Made by a program: the position numbers and the translations under genes
In this document: piece by piece, positions 55,323 to 63,866 of the stretch
Numbering within the stretch: position 1 is the first letter of the stretch
Layout: each line of letters starts with the position of its first letter
Assembly: GCF_030815485.1 (NCBI RefSeq)
Contig: NZ_JAUSWV010000002.1
Coordinates: forward strand, 8,246,001 to 8,310,000
Direction: 5' to 3'
Source: Streptomyces rishiriensis
GTDB lineage: Bacteria > Actinomycetota > Actinomycetes > Streptomycetales > Streptomycetaceae
Length of the DNA: 64,000 nucleotides
Notes under the pieces: model-generated
Seen by the model: only the letters and a program-made list of their open reading frames with translations
The model's database searches: none
What the model was told of the DNA's origin: nothing

Positions 55323-56189
55323 TCAGTACGCTTCCTTCGCGTTCACCCAGTCCGGTACGTACCGCTGGCCCGGCACGGGTCGGTAGTGGTCCCACCGGGG
55401 TTCGCTCCCCGAGGGGGTGTCGCCGAGCACCACGACGCGCAGGCCCCGGCGATGTTCGGAATAGTCGTCGACCGCGTAGTGCTGCGTGACCCTGTTGTCC
55501 CAGATCGCCACGTCGCCCGGCGCCCACTGATAGCGGCAGACGAACTCGGGGGAGGTGGAGAAGCGATGGAGGTACTGCAGCAGCGAGTCGCTCTCGTTCC
55601 GGCTCAGTTGCGCGATGTGCGAGGTGTGGGCCCGGTTGACGAACAGGGCCCGGCGGCCCGTCTCCGGGTGGACCCGCACGACGGGGTGCTCGGCCAGGCT
55701 GTCCAGCCCCGGGATGTGGATGGAGTGGACGGCGGTGAGGCCGTCGAGCAGGTCGCGGAGCGGCGCGGACAGCCCCTCGTACGCCAGATACTGGTTCGAC
55801 CACATCGTGTCGCCGCCCTGCGGCGGGCTGTCGACGATCTGCAGGACGGTCCCGATGGGCGGGTTCGGGGCGTACGTCATGTCGGTGTGCCAGATCGGGA
55901 TCTTGCCGTTCTGCTCCGAGTCGATGATCTGGATCTGAGGATGCCCGTCCAGATGGGGCAGATAGGCGTGCTCCTCCAGCTCGCCGAACCTGCGGCCGAA
56001 GGCGATGCGCGACTCCGGCGACCAGCCCTCCTGCCCCGGGATGAAGATCACCAGGTGTTCCAGCAGCAGCCGGCGCAGTTCGGCGAACTCCGCGTCGGTG
56101 ATGTCCTCCAGCCGTACGCCGTGAATCTCGGCTCCCAGCGCACTGGTGAGCGGCCGGACCTCGAATGCCGTGGTGAAGGTGTCTGACAC
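55323..56189 (-). CDS. TauD/TfdA-family Fe(II)/2-oxoglutarate dioxygenase
   Basis: 288 residues from GTG 56189 with AAGGA upstream. The iron triad is His101 and Asp103 (PIWHTDMTY) with His237 (NRVTQHYAVDDY); Arg251 or nearby Arg in SEHRRGLR binds 2-oxoglutarate. EVRPLTSALGAEIHGVRL is the usual N-terminus. The enzyme should hydroxylate, desaturate or otherwise oxidise an unactivated C-H bond, consuming 2-oxoglutarate and oxygen. In this operon its substrate is likely the terpenoid intermediate; taurine or herbicide cleavage, as in the founding members, is improbable from context. Confidence 0.93.
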   Translation of the reverse strand: MSDTFTTAFEVRPLTSALGAEIHGVRLEDITDAEFAELRRLLLEHLVIFIPGQEGWSPESRIAFGRRFGELEEHAYLPHLDGHPQIQIIDSEQNGKIPIWHTDMTYAPNPPIGTVLQIVDSPPQGGDTMWSNQYLAYEGLSAPLRDLLDGLTAVHSIHIPGLDSLAEHPVVRVHPETGRRALFVNRAHTSHIAQLSRNESDSLLQYLHRFSTSPEFVCRYQWAPGDVAIWDNRVTQHYAVDDYSEHRRGLRVVVLGDTPSGSEPRWDHYRPVPGQRYVPDWVNAKEAY

Positions 56190-56218
56190 TTTTCCATCCT
56201 TCTGTCCGTTGACTGTGC

Positions 56219-57544
56219 CTACCCGCGTCCCGCTCCCGCTCCGGTGCCCGGGAGATCGCGGGGCGCGAACGACCGCGCTCGCAGGTCCGGCACGACCCCC
56301 AACTGCACGAGCCGGTCGAACCTGCCGAGCGGGCGCATGCCGAGGCCCGACATGTTGTACGTGGTCAGGTAGCTCAGGCGGCTGCTTCTCGCGGTGCCCC
56401 GCATGAGCCGCCGGCCCATGACCCTGCCGCCGCGTGAGGTGCTGGTCATCATGCGCGCCGCGTTGTGGCTCATCGTGTGCACGGCCCGGATCCTGGCCAT
56501 CCGATCGTCCTCGTAGCCGCGCAGCGCCCTGTCGACGGCGGCGTCGTCGGCGAGGTCGACGGCCGCGAGCCGGGCCGCCAGGCCCTTCGCCTCGTCGATC
56601 GAGGTGTTCATCCCCTGGGCCGCCAGGGGATGCACGACGTGTGCCGCCTCCCCGAGCAGGACGATGCCGGGCCGGACGAGCGACGGGGCCCGGTAGCGCC
56701 AGACCGGAAGCAACTGCCTGCGTTCCAGGTTCCCTTCGAGCAGCTTGGCGATCGGGTCCAGCGCGGGCACCTGGTCGACGAGCCCCTCGCACCATCGCCG
56801 CAGCTCGGCCGGGCCGGCCTGGCGGAGCTCGTCCGCCCTCACCTGGACGTAGACCCGGATCCGCGCATCCGGCAGCGGGTAGACCATGACCAGGCCGCGG
56901 TCCGTGACGTGGGCGGACACCTCGTCGTCCACCGGCAGGGTGCCGGACAGCTCGAAGGACAGCAGCCGGTGGTCGTACGCCACGGGTTCGGCGTCGATCC
57001 CCGCGAGCCTGCGCAGGCGTGAGGACATGCCGTCGGCCGCCACGACGAGCCGGGCCCTGATGTCGACGGCCGTGCCGCCGATCATGGCGCGCACCCCGCA
57101 GATCCGGCCCCCCGCGCGGGTGCCGAGGTCCTTGATCAGGACGCCACGGCGCAGGCTCACCGTCGGGCCGAGCGACTCGGCCATGCACTCCAGGATCGTC
57201 GAGTAGTCGTGGGCGAGCATCCAGGGCCGTTCGCCGCCGAGAGCCGCGAAGTCCATGGCCATCAGCTCCTCCCCGTCGGCGGTGCGGGCGACGAGGCGGC
57301 TCAGCCGAATCGCCTGTCTGGCCTCGAGGCGGCCGAGCGCGCCCCACGCGTGCAGGGAGTCCAGGGATCCGGGCTGGAGCACCTCGCCCTTCCAGAGCGA
57401 GGGCTGGGTCGGCCGCTTGTCCGCCAGGATCACCTTCAGGCCCAGCCGGCCGAGGGCGCAGGCCGCCGCGAGCCCGGCGACCCCGGAGCCGCAGACCACC
57501 ACGTCGGTGTCCACCGGGTGGTCAGTGCCGTGCCCGGCCGTCAC
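56219..57544 (-). CDS. squalene-epoxidase-like FAD monooxygenase
   Basis: 441 residues. GTG 57544 follows GGAGG and overlaps the cyclase-like gene stop (GTGA). The FAD-binding beta-alpha-beta is TDVVVCGSGVAGLAAACALGRLGLKVILADK; the second FAD motif RPGIVLLGEAAHVVHPLAAQGMNTSIDEA (GD..H..P..G.G type, Glu for Asp) is as in squalene epoxidase and related group E/A flavoprotein monooxygenases, as is WKGEVLQPGSLDSLHAWGAL. A hydrophobic or basic C-terminal tail (about 370-441) could attach it to the membrane. I infer epoxidation of a prenyl chain that primes the neighbouring cyclase-like protein. A dehydrogenase or reductase role like geranylgeranyl reductase is the main alternative. Confidence 0.88.
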   Translation of the reverse strand: MTAGHGTDHPVDTDVVVCGSGVAGLAAACALGRLGLKVILADKRPTQPSLWKGEVLQPGSLDSLHAWGALGRLEARQAIRLSRLVARTADGEELMAMDFAALGGERPWMLAHDYSTILECMAESLGPTVSLRRGVLIKDLGTRAGGRICGVRAMIGGTAVDIRARLVVAADGMSSRLRRLAGIDAEPVAYDHRLLSFELSGTLPVDDEVSAHVTDRGLVMVYPLPDARIRVYVQVRADELRQAGPAELRRWCEGLVDQVPALDPIAKLLEGNLERRQLLPVWRYRAPSLVRPGIVLLGEAAHVVHPLAAQGMNTSIDEAKGLAARLAAVDLADDAAVDRALRGYEDDRMARIRAVHTMSHNAARMMTSTSRGGRVMGRRLMRGTARSSRLSYLTTYNMSGLGMRPLGRFDRLVQLGVVPDLRARSFAPRDLPGTGAGAGRG

Positions 57545-59256
57545 CACGCCTCCCGCTCCGCCACCGGACCGGCGGTGAGCGCGCCGCGGTACGCGCCCAA
57601 CGCCCGGAGCACCAGCCCGTTCCCGATCAGGCCGTCCACGTAGTAGGCCAGGCGCCGGATGTGCAGGCACACCGGGCTTGCCGGCCAGAGCCCGTCGTCC
57701 CCTTGCGCTGACATGAGCCACTCCGCCGCTCGCCGGAGCCGTTCGTCCTCCGCCGGCAGACCCGCGGCGAGCAGGCCGCGCAACGCCCAGGCGGTCTCCT
57801 CTACGGTGCCCCGCGAGGGATCGTCGCCGAGCGTGCCGGTCTGGCCCGGGCCCCATGAGCCGTCGGCCAACTGCGCCTTCAGGAGGGCCTCACGGGCACG
57901 CCGTGCCGCCGGGTGGTCGCCCACTCCGCCGCGTGCGAAGGCCACGAGCGCCGTGGCTGTCGCCGAGGTGAGGCCCCTGTACCACAGGCCCTCGTAGGTG
58001 CCGTCCGGCCGTTGGCAGGCGAGCAGCCAGTCCAGGGCTCTGACGATCCTGGGATCACCGCGGGACAGACCGCCGTCGAGCAGGGTCTCGACGCACTGCG
58101 CCGTCGTATAGGGGCAGGGGCCGTCGTTCGTGAGTGTGGTGTCCGGGACGAAGGTCCCCCACGAGCCTCTGCCGTCCTGCCGCGAGAGCAGCCAGTCCAG
58201 GCCGTGCCGCAGCCGCTCGGCCGGCTCTTCGTCGTCGGAGGGCGTGAGCGCGGCCAGAACGTTGGCGCTGTCCAGGAAGTTCGGCCACCCGCGGGGGCCT
58301 TCCCAACCCCAACCGCCGGGCGGCGCGTCGTAGATGGGGAACGCGTGGTCCTGTTGGCACCCGCGCAGCCAGTGCCGTGCCCGGACCAGCCGCGGATCGT
58401 GGGTGTAGCCGGTGTCCGCCAGGCCGCGGGCGACGTAGGACCCGCCGATCAGGTCGAGTCCCTGCATGATGTGCCATGAGCCGTCCGGCTGCACGTTCGA
58501 CCGGAGGTAGTCGACGGTGTCGGCGATCATGCGTGCGGGGGCGTCGGCACGGCACAGGCCGATGCACACCACCGCGGTGAGCCAGTTGTCCCCGCCGTAT
58601 CCGCCGCGGTCGTTCTCCCCGCGTTCCATCTGCCGGAGCAGGCGGAGCGCGGTCGGCCGGGCCAGCCGGTGCAGCAGCCGTCCGACGCCCCCCGGGGTGT
58701 CGTGGTGGGCCTGGATGAAGGCCATGGCCACGAAGGGCGCGGCCCGGAAGGAGAGTCGGGGCCGCCAGAGCCGCCGCGGCAGCAGAAGCAACTCCAGTGG
58801 GATACGCCGGGATCCGCGCATGTCCCGCAGACCCGCCAGGACGAGAAACGTCGTGGCCATGTGGACCATCCCCGGGTCGGCGAGCGACTCCACACCGCCG
58901 AGCGACTCGAGCAGCTCCAGCGCACGCCGCCAGGGCTCCTCGGCCGTCCGGGGAGCTGTCAGCCTCAGGGCCGCTGCCGTCACCACGGTGGGCACCAGCT
59001 GCGACGCGGCGCCGGGCACTCCGCCCCAGCCGCCGTCGGCGTTCTGGACGGACACCAGCCACGCCGTTCCCCGCTCGATCAGCTCGCGCGAGCGCTCGGG
59101 ATCGGCGACGTGCAGGGCGACGACCGCGCCGGCGGTCCCCAGGACGGCGGTGGGGCGGCGGTTCGGCCAGAAACCCTCCGGACGCTGCGTCGCGAACAGC
59201 GCCTCCGCGGCGCGCGCGACCGATGCCTCGACTCGGCTGTCCACGTCTGAGCACAA
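57541..59256 (-). CDS. squalene-hopene-cyclase-like terpene cyclase with degenerate DxDD
   Basis: 571 residues, slightly shorter than bacterial squalene-hopene cyclases (about 630). An alpha/alpha-barrel protein with several QW-type repeats: NADGGWGGV, QPDGSWHIM, GRGSWGTF, RPDGTYEGLW, LADGSWGPGQTGTLGDD, GDDGLWPASP. Where hopene cyclases have the proton-donating DxDDTA after GWGFE, this protein has WPNFLDSANVL with one acid, Asp329, which is closer to the single Asp of oxidosqualene cyclases (DCTAE). That suggests protonation of an epoxide, consistent with the epoxidase-like gene coupled to it. It could alternatively be non-catalytic or act on a different prenyl substrate. No signal peptide; peripheral membrane binding likely. 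Confidence 0.85.
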   Translation of the reverse strand: MCSDVDSRVEASVARAAEALFATQRPEGFWPNRRPTAVLGTAGAVVALHVADPERSRELIERGTAWLVSVQNADGGWGGVPGAASQLVPTVVTAAALRLTAPRTAEEPWRRALELLESLGGVESLADPGMVHMATTFLVLAGLRDMRGSRRIPLELLLLPRRLWRPRLSFRAAPFVAMAFIQAHHDTPGGVGRLLHRLARPTALRLLRQMERGENDRGGYGGDNWLTAVVCIGLCRADAPARMIADTVDYLRSNVQPDGSWHIMQGLDLIGGSYVARGLADTGYTHDPRLVRARHWLRGCQQDHAFPIYDAPPGGWGWEGPRGWPNFLDSANVLAALTPSDDEEPAERLRHGLDWLLSRQDGRGSWGTFVPDTTLTNDGPCPYTTAQCVETLLDGGLSRGDPRIVRALDWLLACQRPDGTYEGLWYRGLTSATATALVAFARGGVGDHPAARRAREALLKAQLADGSWGPGQTGTLGDDPSRGTVEETAWALRGLLAAGLPAEDERLRRAAEWLMSAQGDDGLWPASPVCLHIRRLAYYVDGLIGNGLVLRALGAYRGALTAGPVAEREAW

Positions 59257-59271
59257 AACGAACCGTCCTCC

Positions 59272-60288
59272 TTAGGGAAAGCGAGCCGGTGCGGTCGCCG
59301 TGTCCTCGCCGGGGGGCGCGGCGACGCCGTGCGGGAATTCGTACCGGGAGCGCATGGCCTGTTGGGTGCCGAGCGTGGCGGCGAGCATCGGGGCGAGGAT
59401 CCCGAGCGTGACGAGGCCTCCGAGGCTCGGCACCAGGAACGCGGCGGCGAGCACCATTCGTTCGACGACCAGGACCTCGTGCGAACGCAGGGCGAGGTGT
59501 GCCGCGGGCTCGGGTCCGGACGCGTACAGCATGCCGAAGGCGCCGCCCCCGAGGCCGGCCGCGATCAGGAGCGTCACGAGGCCGCCCTCCCGGTCGCCCG
59601 GCATGGTGAGAAGCCCCGCAGCGGCCACGGAGACGGCCAGCGCGTAAAGTCCCGCCGCCGTCCGGACGGCCGTCCGCAGCCCGTGTCGGACCGGGAAGGT
59701 GGCGTATCCGCCCGCTCGGTCGCCGGAGACGTCGCGCAGCGTGCCGACGAGATTGGACGCGGCGTCGTGCGCCCAGAACACCGGCACGAACAGGAGGATC
59801 TCCACCGGCGGGTGGGCCGAGGCAGTCATCGCCCCGAAGACGAGCGCCCCGCCGGTCAACGATCCGCGGACGAGATTGCCCAGCAGCCCCTTGGCCTTGA
59901 AGAAGCCGTTGTAGGCCATCGCCCCGCCGATACCGGCGGCGGTCACGACGAGGGTGCGGTAGTTGACGACGGCCGCCGTGACGACGGCGGCCATGGCCAG
60001 CACCGTGCCGCACCAGACTGCCGTGCGGGGGCGGATCAGCCCCGACGGGATGGGCCGCTGAGGTTTGCTGATCGCGTCGAGCTCGCGGTCGAGGTAGTCG
60101 CCGAGGTAGTGCGCCGCGACCCAGACCAGGGTGGGCACGGCCCATGCCGCCGCCAGTTCGGGGGCGGCGTGCCCGTCGGTGGCGATGGCATGTCCGGCCA
60201 GGCCGACCAGGCCGACGTACCAAAGGGTGTAGGGGCGCCACGTGCGCACATGGGCCATGAGCGTCGTGGCGGATCGGCGCCCGCTCAC
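59272..60288 (-). CDS. UbiA-family prenyltransferase
   Basis: 338 residues. GTG 60288 has AAGGAG at 8 nt and follows the previous stop by one base; GTG 60297 lies directly on the ribosome-binding site and is less likely. About eight membrane helices. The first Asp-rich motif is GD64YLD67RELD71AISKPQRPIPSG, the second is NLVGTLRD186VSGD190RAGG, both needed for Mg-diphosphate binding. It resembles chlorophyll-synthase/DGGGP-synthase-type enzymes. It should move a polyprenyl group from its diphosphate to an acceptor within the membrane. The acceptor and chain length are unknown; its place between cyclase-like and FAH-like genes makes it central to the pathway. Confidence 0.93.
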   Translation of the reverse strand: MSGRRSATTLMAHVRTWRPYTLWYVGLVGLAGHAIATDGHAAPELAAAWAVPTLVWVAAHYLGDYLDRELDAISKPQRPIPSGLIRPRTAVWCGTVLAMAAVVTAAVVNYRTLVVTAAGIGGAMAYNGFFKAKGLLGNLVRGSLTGGALVFGAMTASAHPPVEILLFVPVFWAHDAASNLVGTLRDVSGDRAGGYATFPVRHGLRTAVRTAAGLYALAVSVAAAGLLTMPGDREGGLVTLLIAAGLGGGAFGMLYASGPEPAAHLALRSHEVLVVERMVLAAAFLVPSLGGLVTLGILAPMLAATLGTQQAMRSRYEFPHGVAAPPGEDTATAPARFP

Positions 60289-60289
60289 C

Positions 60290-61180
60290 TCAGACACTCC
60301 TTCCGGACGGACGGTTCGTGAAGCCGCTGAGCCCCGCGCCGCCGTTGCCGGTCCGGTCGGGCGCCCACGGCCGGTCGGACGTCGCGCCGACGGTGTTGCG
60401 CAGGGTGCCGATTCCCGCTATCGACACCTCGACCCGATCGCCCACCGCCAGGGGACCCGAGCCTGTGGGGGTCCCGGTGAGGATCACGTCGCCGGGGACC
60501 AGCGACATGTGCCGGCTCACCACCGCGACGACCTCGCCCACCGGTGTGATGAGGCCGCCTGTGCTGCCGTCCTGCCGGGTCTCGTCATTCACGCGGCAGG
60601 TGATCCGCAGGTCCGCCGGGTCCACATCGGTGGCCAGCCACGGTCCCAGCGGGGTGAAGCTGTCGAAGTGCTTCGCCCAGACGGGCGGGTGCCCGTTCTG
60701 CTCCTCCGGGGCCCTGCGGGCGTACGCGGTGAGGTCGTTGGCGCAGGTGTATCCGGCCACGACCTCCGCTGCGCGCTCCGGTGGGACGCTCTTGCAGGCC
60801 GTCCCGATCACCACGGCCAGCTCGGCCTCGTGTCGCAGCTCCCAGTCGGCCCCCGGATGGCAGACCGCGGCTCCGTGGCCGACCACCGTCGACGGTGGCT
60901 TCAGCACGACGGCGCAGGAGGCGGGGTCCGCAGGGCGGCGCCCGGCGCCCACGGTCGCAGTCCCGTGCGACGCGTAGTTGAGCGCGACACACGCAATCTT
61001 GCTCGGCTCGGCGGGCGGCAGCAGCGTGACCTCGCCCATCGGGCGCGCTCCGCCGACGTCGTCGACCCAGCCCCGGGAGGGGCCGTCGTACCGTACGGGC
61101 ACGACGAGATCACCGTCGTCGTCGTGCTCGACACGCCCGTATCCGCGCCGGCCGTGGTCGGCGAATCTGCAAATCAACAC
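60290..61180 (-). CDS. fumarylacetoacetate hydrolase-family protein
   Basis: 296 residues from GTG 61180 with GGGGAG at 8 nt. KIACVALNYASHG opens the FAH fold; metal ligands are expected in LRHEAELAVVIG (Glu-x-Glu) and GYTCANDLTAY (Asp). VWAKHFDSFTPLGPWLATD and LVPGDVILTGTPTGSGPLAVGDRVEVSIAGIGTLRNTV are the conserved C-terminal blocks. Family members hydrolyse C-C bonds, decarboxylate, hydrate or isomerise beta-diketo or enol acids. In this operon it may act on the acceptor ring or a diketone intermediate; specific role not assignable. Confidence 0.92.
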   Translation of the reverse strand: MLICRFADHGRRGYGRVEHDDDGDLVVPVRYDGPSRGWVDDVGGARPMGEVTLLPPAEPSKIACVALNYASHGTATVGAGRRPADPASCAVVLKPPSTVVGHGAAVCHPGADWELRHEAELAVVIGTACKSVPPERAAEVVAGYTCANDLTAYARRAPEEQNGHPPVWAKHFDSFTPLGPWLATDVDPADLRITCRVNDETRQDGSTGGLITPVGEVVAVVSRHMSLVPGDVILTGTPTGSGPLAVGDRVEVSIAGIGTLRNTVGATSDRPWAPDRTGNGGAGLSGFTNRPSGRSV

Positions 61181-61217
61181 CTGTGTGCTCCCCGTTCACC
61201 AGTGCGGACGGTGGGTC

Positions 61218-62411
61218 CTACCAGGCGACCGGCAGCTCTTCGAGGCGGAGCGTGACGTGCCCGCCCCGCCAGCTCAGGCTCTCCGGTGGCACGGCGGGCC
61301 GCAGGTTCGGGAACCGCCGGAGGAGGGTCGAGAACGCCGTATGGAGCTCGAGCCGTGCCAGGGCCGCTCCCAGACAGTGGTGGGCGCCGTAGCCGAACGC
61401 GAGATGGGGGTTCGGCCCGCGTGTGATGTCGCAGCGTTCGCTGTCGGGGAAGACCGTCTCGTCGCGGTTGGCCGCGTTGATCGAGACCTGGACCAGATCC
61501 CCCTCGCGGATCTGCTGGCCTCCCAGCCGCACCGCCTCGGTCGCGATCTGCACCCGGTTGACATCGATGACGGGCTGGTAGCGCAGCAGCTCCTCGACCG
61601 CGGGGACGACGAGGTCAGGATCGGCGCGCAACTTGTCCAGCTGCTCCGGGTTGCGGAACAGCCGGAGCATCCCGGCGCTGATCGCGGTCTGGGTCGTCTC
61701 CAGACCGCCCGCGAGCACGACGACGGTGAGCGACAGCAGTTCCTCCAGGGAGAGCGCGTTGTCGCTGTCGTGAGCGTGGACCAGCCTGGTCAGGATGTCC
61801 GCGTCTGGCGCGAGCCCGTCGCCCCGCGCCGCACGCTTGACCGGCACCTGGCGCTCGATGTACGACGTCAGTTCCAGCCATGCCTTCTGATCGGGAGCGC
61901 CGTCGCCGATCGCGGTGATGCGGTCGCACCATCCGCTCAGCGTGTCGCGGTCTTCGACGGGGAAGCCGAGCAGCTCGCAGATGGCGAGGGCGGGCAGCGG
62001 AACGGCCAGGTGGGCGACGAGATCTGCCGGTGGCCCCTCCGCCTCCATGGCGTCGAGCAGGTCGTCGGTCCATGACTGGATGCGTGGCGTCATGGCCTCG
62101 ATCCGCCGGACGGCGAACGCCCTGGACACCAGGGCGCGCAGTTCGGTGTGGGGGCGGCCGTCCATGTTCACCGACCGTGCGCTGCCCGGCTCCTGGCCGG
62201 ACCGCCGGGCGCGTACACCCATGACGTCCCGGGTGAAGCTCCGGCCGTTCAGCACCGTCCGGACGTCCTCGTGCCGGGTCACCAGCCAGGCCTCCTGCCC
62301 GTCTGCCAGGAGCACCCGGGGGAGCGAATCCTGGCTGCGCAGTTCGACCAGTCGCGGATGCAGTTCGCCCGCGGAGTCCGCGGAACTCGGAAAATCAAGA
62401 ACACGGTCCAT
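61218..62411 (-). CDS. cytochrome P450
   Basis: 397 residues, normal for soluble actinobacterial P450s. The I-helix motif is VVVLAGGLETTQTAISAG (Ala-Gly-x-Glu-Thr-Thr; Glu replaces the more common Asp), the ExxR is EELLRYQP, and the haem loop is FGYGAHHCLGAALARLEL with Cys346. It needs ferredoxin and reductase partners not encoded here. It is the first gene of the minus-strand operon and should hydroxylate or otherwise oxidise the terpenoid product. The ribosome-binding site before ATG 62411 is weak. Confidence 0.95.
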   Translation of the reverse strand: MDRVLDFPSSADSAGELHPRLVELRSQDSLPRVLLADGQEAWLVTRHEDVRTVLNGRSFTRDVMGVRARRSGQEPGSARSVNMDGRPHTELRALVSRAFAVRRIEAMTPRIQSWTDDLLDAMEAEGPPADLVAHLAVPLPALAICELLGFPVEDRDTLSGWCDRITAIGDGAPDQKAWLELTSYIERQVPVKRAARGDGLAPDADILTRLVHAHDSDNALSLEELLSLTVVVLAGGLETTQTAISAGMLRLFRNPEQLDKLRADPDLVVPAVEELLRYQPVIDVNRVQIATEAVRLGGQQIREGDLVQVSINAANRDETVFPDSERCDITRGPNPHLAFGYGAHHCLGAALARLELHTAFSTLLRRFPNLRPAVPPESLSWRGGHVTLRLEELPVAW

Positions 62412-63038
62412 TGTCGGGAATCCGATCTGGGTGGTCAGCGCGCAGGGCGTGCTTCGCCGCGTGCCCGGTACCGTGCGGTTCGCGGGAAAGGAAGTGGGTG
62501 AAGAAGAGGAGAGCCCTCATGGCTTCGCGAGGGCGGCTCACGCGACCTCGCAATGTGGAATCACCCTGGCAGCCGCTTCCTGCGACGACAATCCCCGATT
62601 AGTGGGGGAGGGCCCACCGGCGCGGGGGCCCATGACCTGGGCCCTCGCCTCGTTGGTGGCCCGCTGGAGCCGACGGACCCCGCACTTCTGCGCACGCTGG
62701 TCGCCTGCTACGCGGTCACCGGGCACGACCACGGACCAGTCACCGCCGGCGACGAGCCGTAGCGCGCACAGCGCGCTTATGAAGATCACGATGCACGGGT
62801 GGAGTAATAGCATGCGGATTCACGCCGTGGCCATCCCGACTTTTCGCAGTTGTCGTCGCTCGTGCCGTCCGACATCGTGGCCACTCGATTGTGGCGTCCT
62901 GCCGTACCGGCGACGTGTGGCCATGAGCTGCGTGAGGCCGTAATTGCTTGCGCCAGGCGGGTATTGGCCCTGGCTCACCACTCCCCGCCGAAAGTGATCC
63001 GCGTGTGAGTCGGCTCATCAAGACAGGTGGTAGAGGCC
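62412..63038. other. divergent intergenic region
   Basis: About 630 bases between the P450 and the plus-strand methyltransferase. It should contain the promoter of the long minus-strand operon. A plus-strand frame ending at 62761 has a protein-like tail (LEPTDPALLRTLVACYAV) without a start of its own or recognised family, perhaps a remnant. No palindrome stands out. Confidence 0.45.
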
Positions 63039-63854
63039 ATGCCCGACACACGAGTGTCATTCTCCGAGGACGAACTTCCCCGACATCGCCGGGTGGCGGA
63101 GGGGTTCGGCGCGGACCCGGAACGCTACGACCGGACCAGGCCCCGCTACCCGGAAGCTCTGGTCGACCGAATCGTCGGGGCCGGCACCGGGCTCGATGTC
63201 GTCGACGTCGGCTGCGGCACCGGCATCGCCGCCCGGCAGTTTCAGGCGGCCGGCTGCACGGTGCTCGGAGTGGAACCGGACACGCGGATGGCCGAGTTCG
63301 CGCGGCGGCGCGGGCTCGCGGTCGAGGTGTCGGCGTTCGAGGCCTGGGACCCGAACGGCCGGTCCTTCGACGCCGTCGTCTCCGGGCAGACCTGGCACTG
63401 GCTGGACGCGGTCGCCGGCGCCGTGAAGGCCGCGGAGGCGCTGCGGTCCGGTGGAGAGCTGGTGGTCTTCTGGAACGCGGAGATTCCGCCGCCCGAGGTG
63501 CTGCGGTCCTTCGGCGAGATCTACCGGAGGGTGTTGCCCGATTCTCTCGTCGCACGCCAGTGGACGACCAACGCCCTGGACGGCTACGCGATGTTGAGCG
63601 GCAACGCGGCCGACGGAGTGCGCAAGGCCGGTGCTTTCGGCACTCCGACGGAGTGGCGATTCAGCTGGGAGAAGTCCTACACCCGGGACGAGTGGCTGGA
63701 TCAGATGCCCACCCACGGTGACCTCGGCCAGCACCCTTCGACCCAGGTGACGCAGGTACAAGAGGGCATCGGTGCCGCCATCGACGCGATGGGGGGCAGC
63801 TTCACCATGGGCTACACCACGGTCGCGATGAGCGCGGTGCGAACGTCCACTTGA
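63039..63854 (+). CDS. class I SAM-dependent methyltransferase
   Basis: 271 residues from ATG 63039; GTG 63027 is an in-frame alternative. AEGFGADPERYDRTRPRYPEALVDRIV is typical of UbiE/Methyltransf_11 proteins. Motif I is GLDVVDVGCGTGIAARQFQAAG, motif II VLGVEPDTRMAEFARRRG, motif IV FDAVVSGQTWHWLDAVAGAVKAAEALRSGGELVVFW. The QTWHW segment occurs in small-molecule methyltransferases of unknown acceptor. It may belong to the adjacent cluster or be independent; direction is opposite to the terpenoid operon. Confidence 0.9.
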   Translation: MPDTRVSFSEDELPRHRRVAEGFGADPERYDRTRPRYPEALVDRIVGAGTGLDVVDVGCGTGIAARQFQAAGCTVLGVEPDTRMAEFARRRGLAVEVSAFEAWDPNGRSFDAVVSGQTWHWLDAVAGAVKAAEALRSGGELVVFWNAEIPPPEVLRSFGEIYRRVLPDSLVARQWTTNALDGYAMLSGNAADGVRKAGAFGTPTEWRFSWEKSYTRDEWLDQMPTHGDLGQHPSTQVTQVQEGIGAAIDAMGGSFTMGYTTVAMSAVRTST

Positions 63855-63866
63855 GCGCGTGCCCCG

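Noticed and set aside
58055..60241. Minus-strand open frame of 728 codons in another frame
   Set aside because: Overlaps the SHC-like and UbiA genes in the same direction; extremely Arg/Pro-rich and lacks motifs, while the other frame has QW repeats and Asp-rich motifs.
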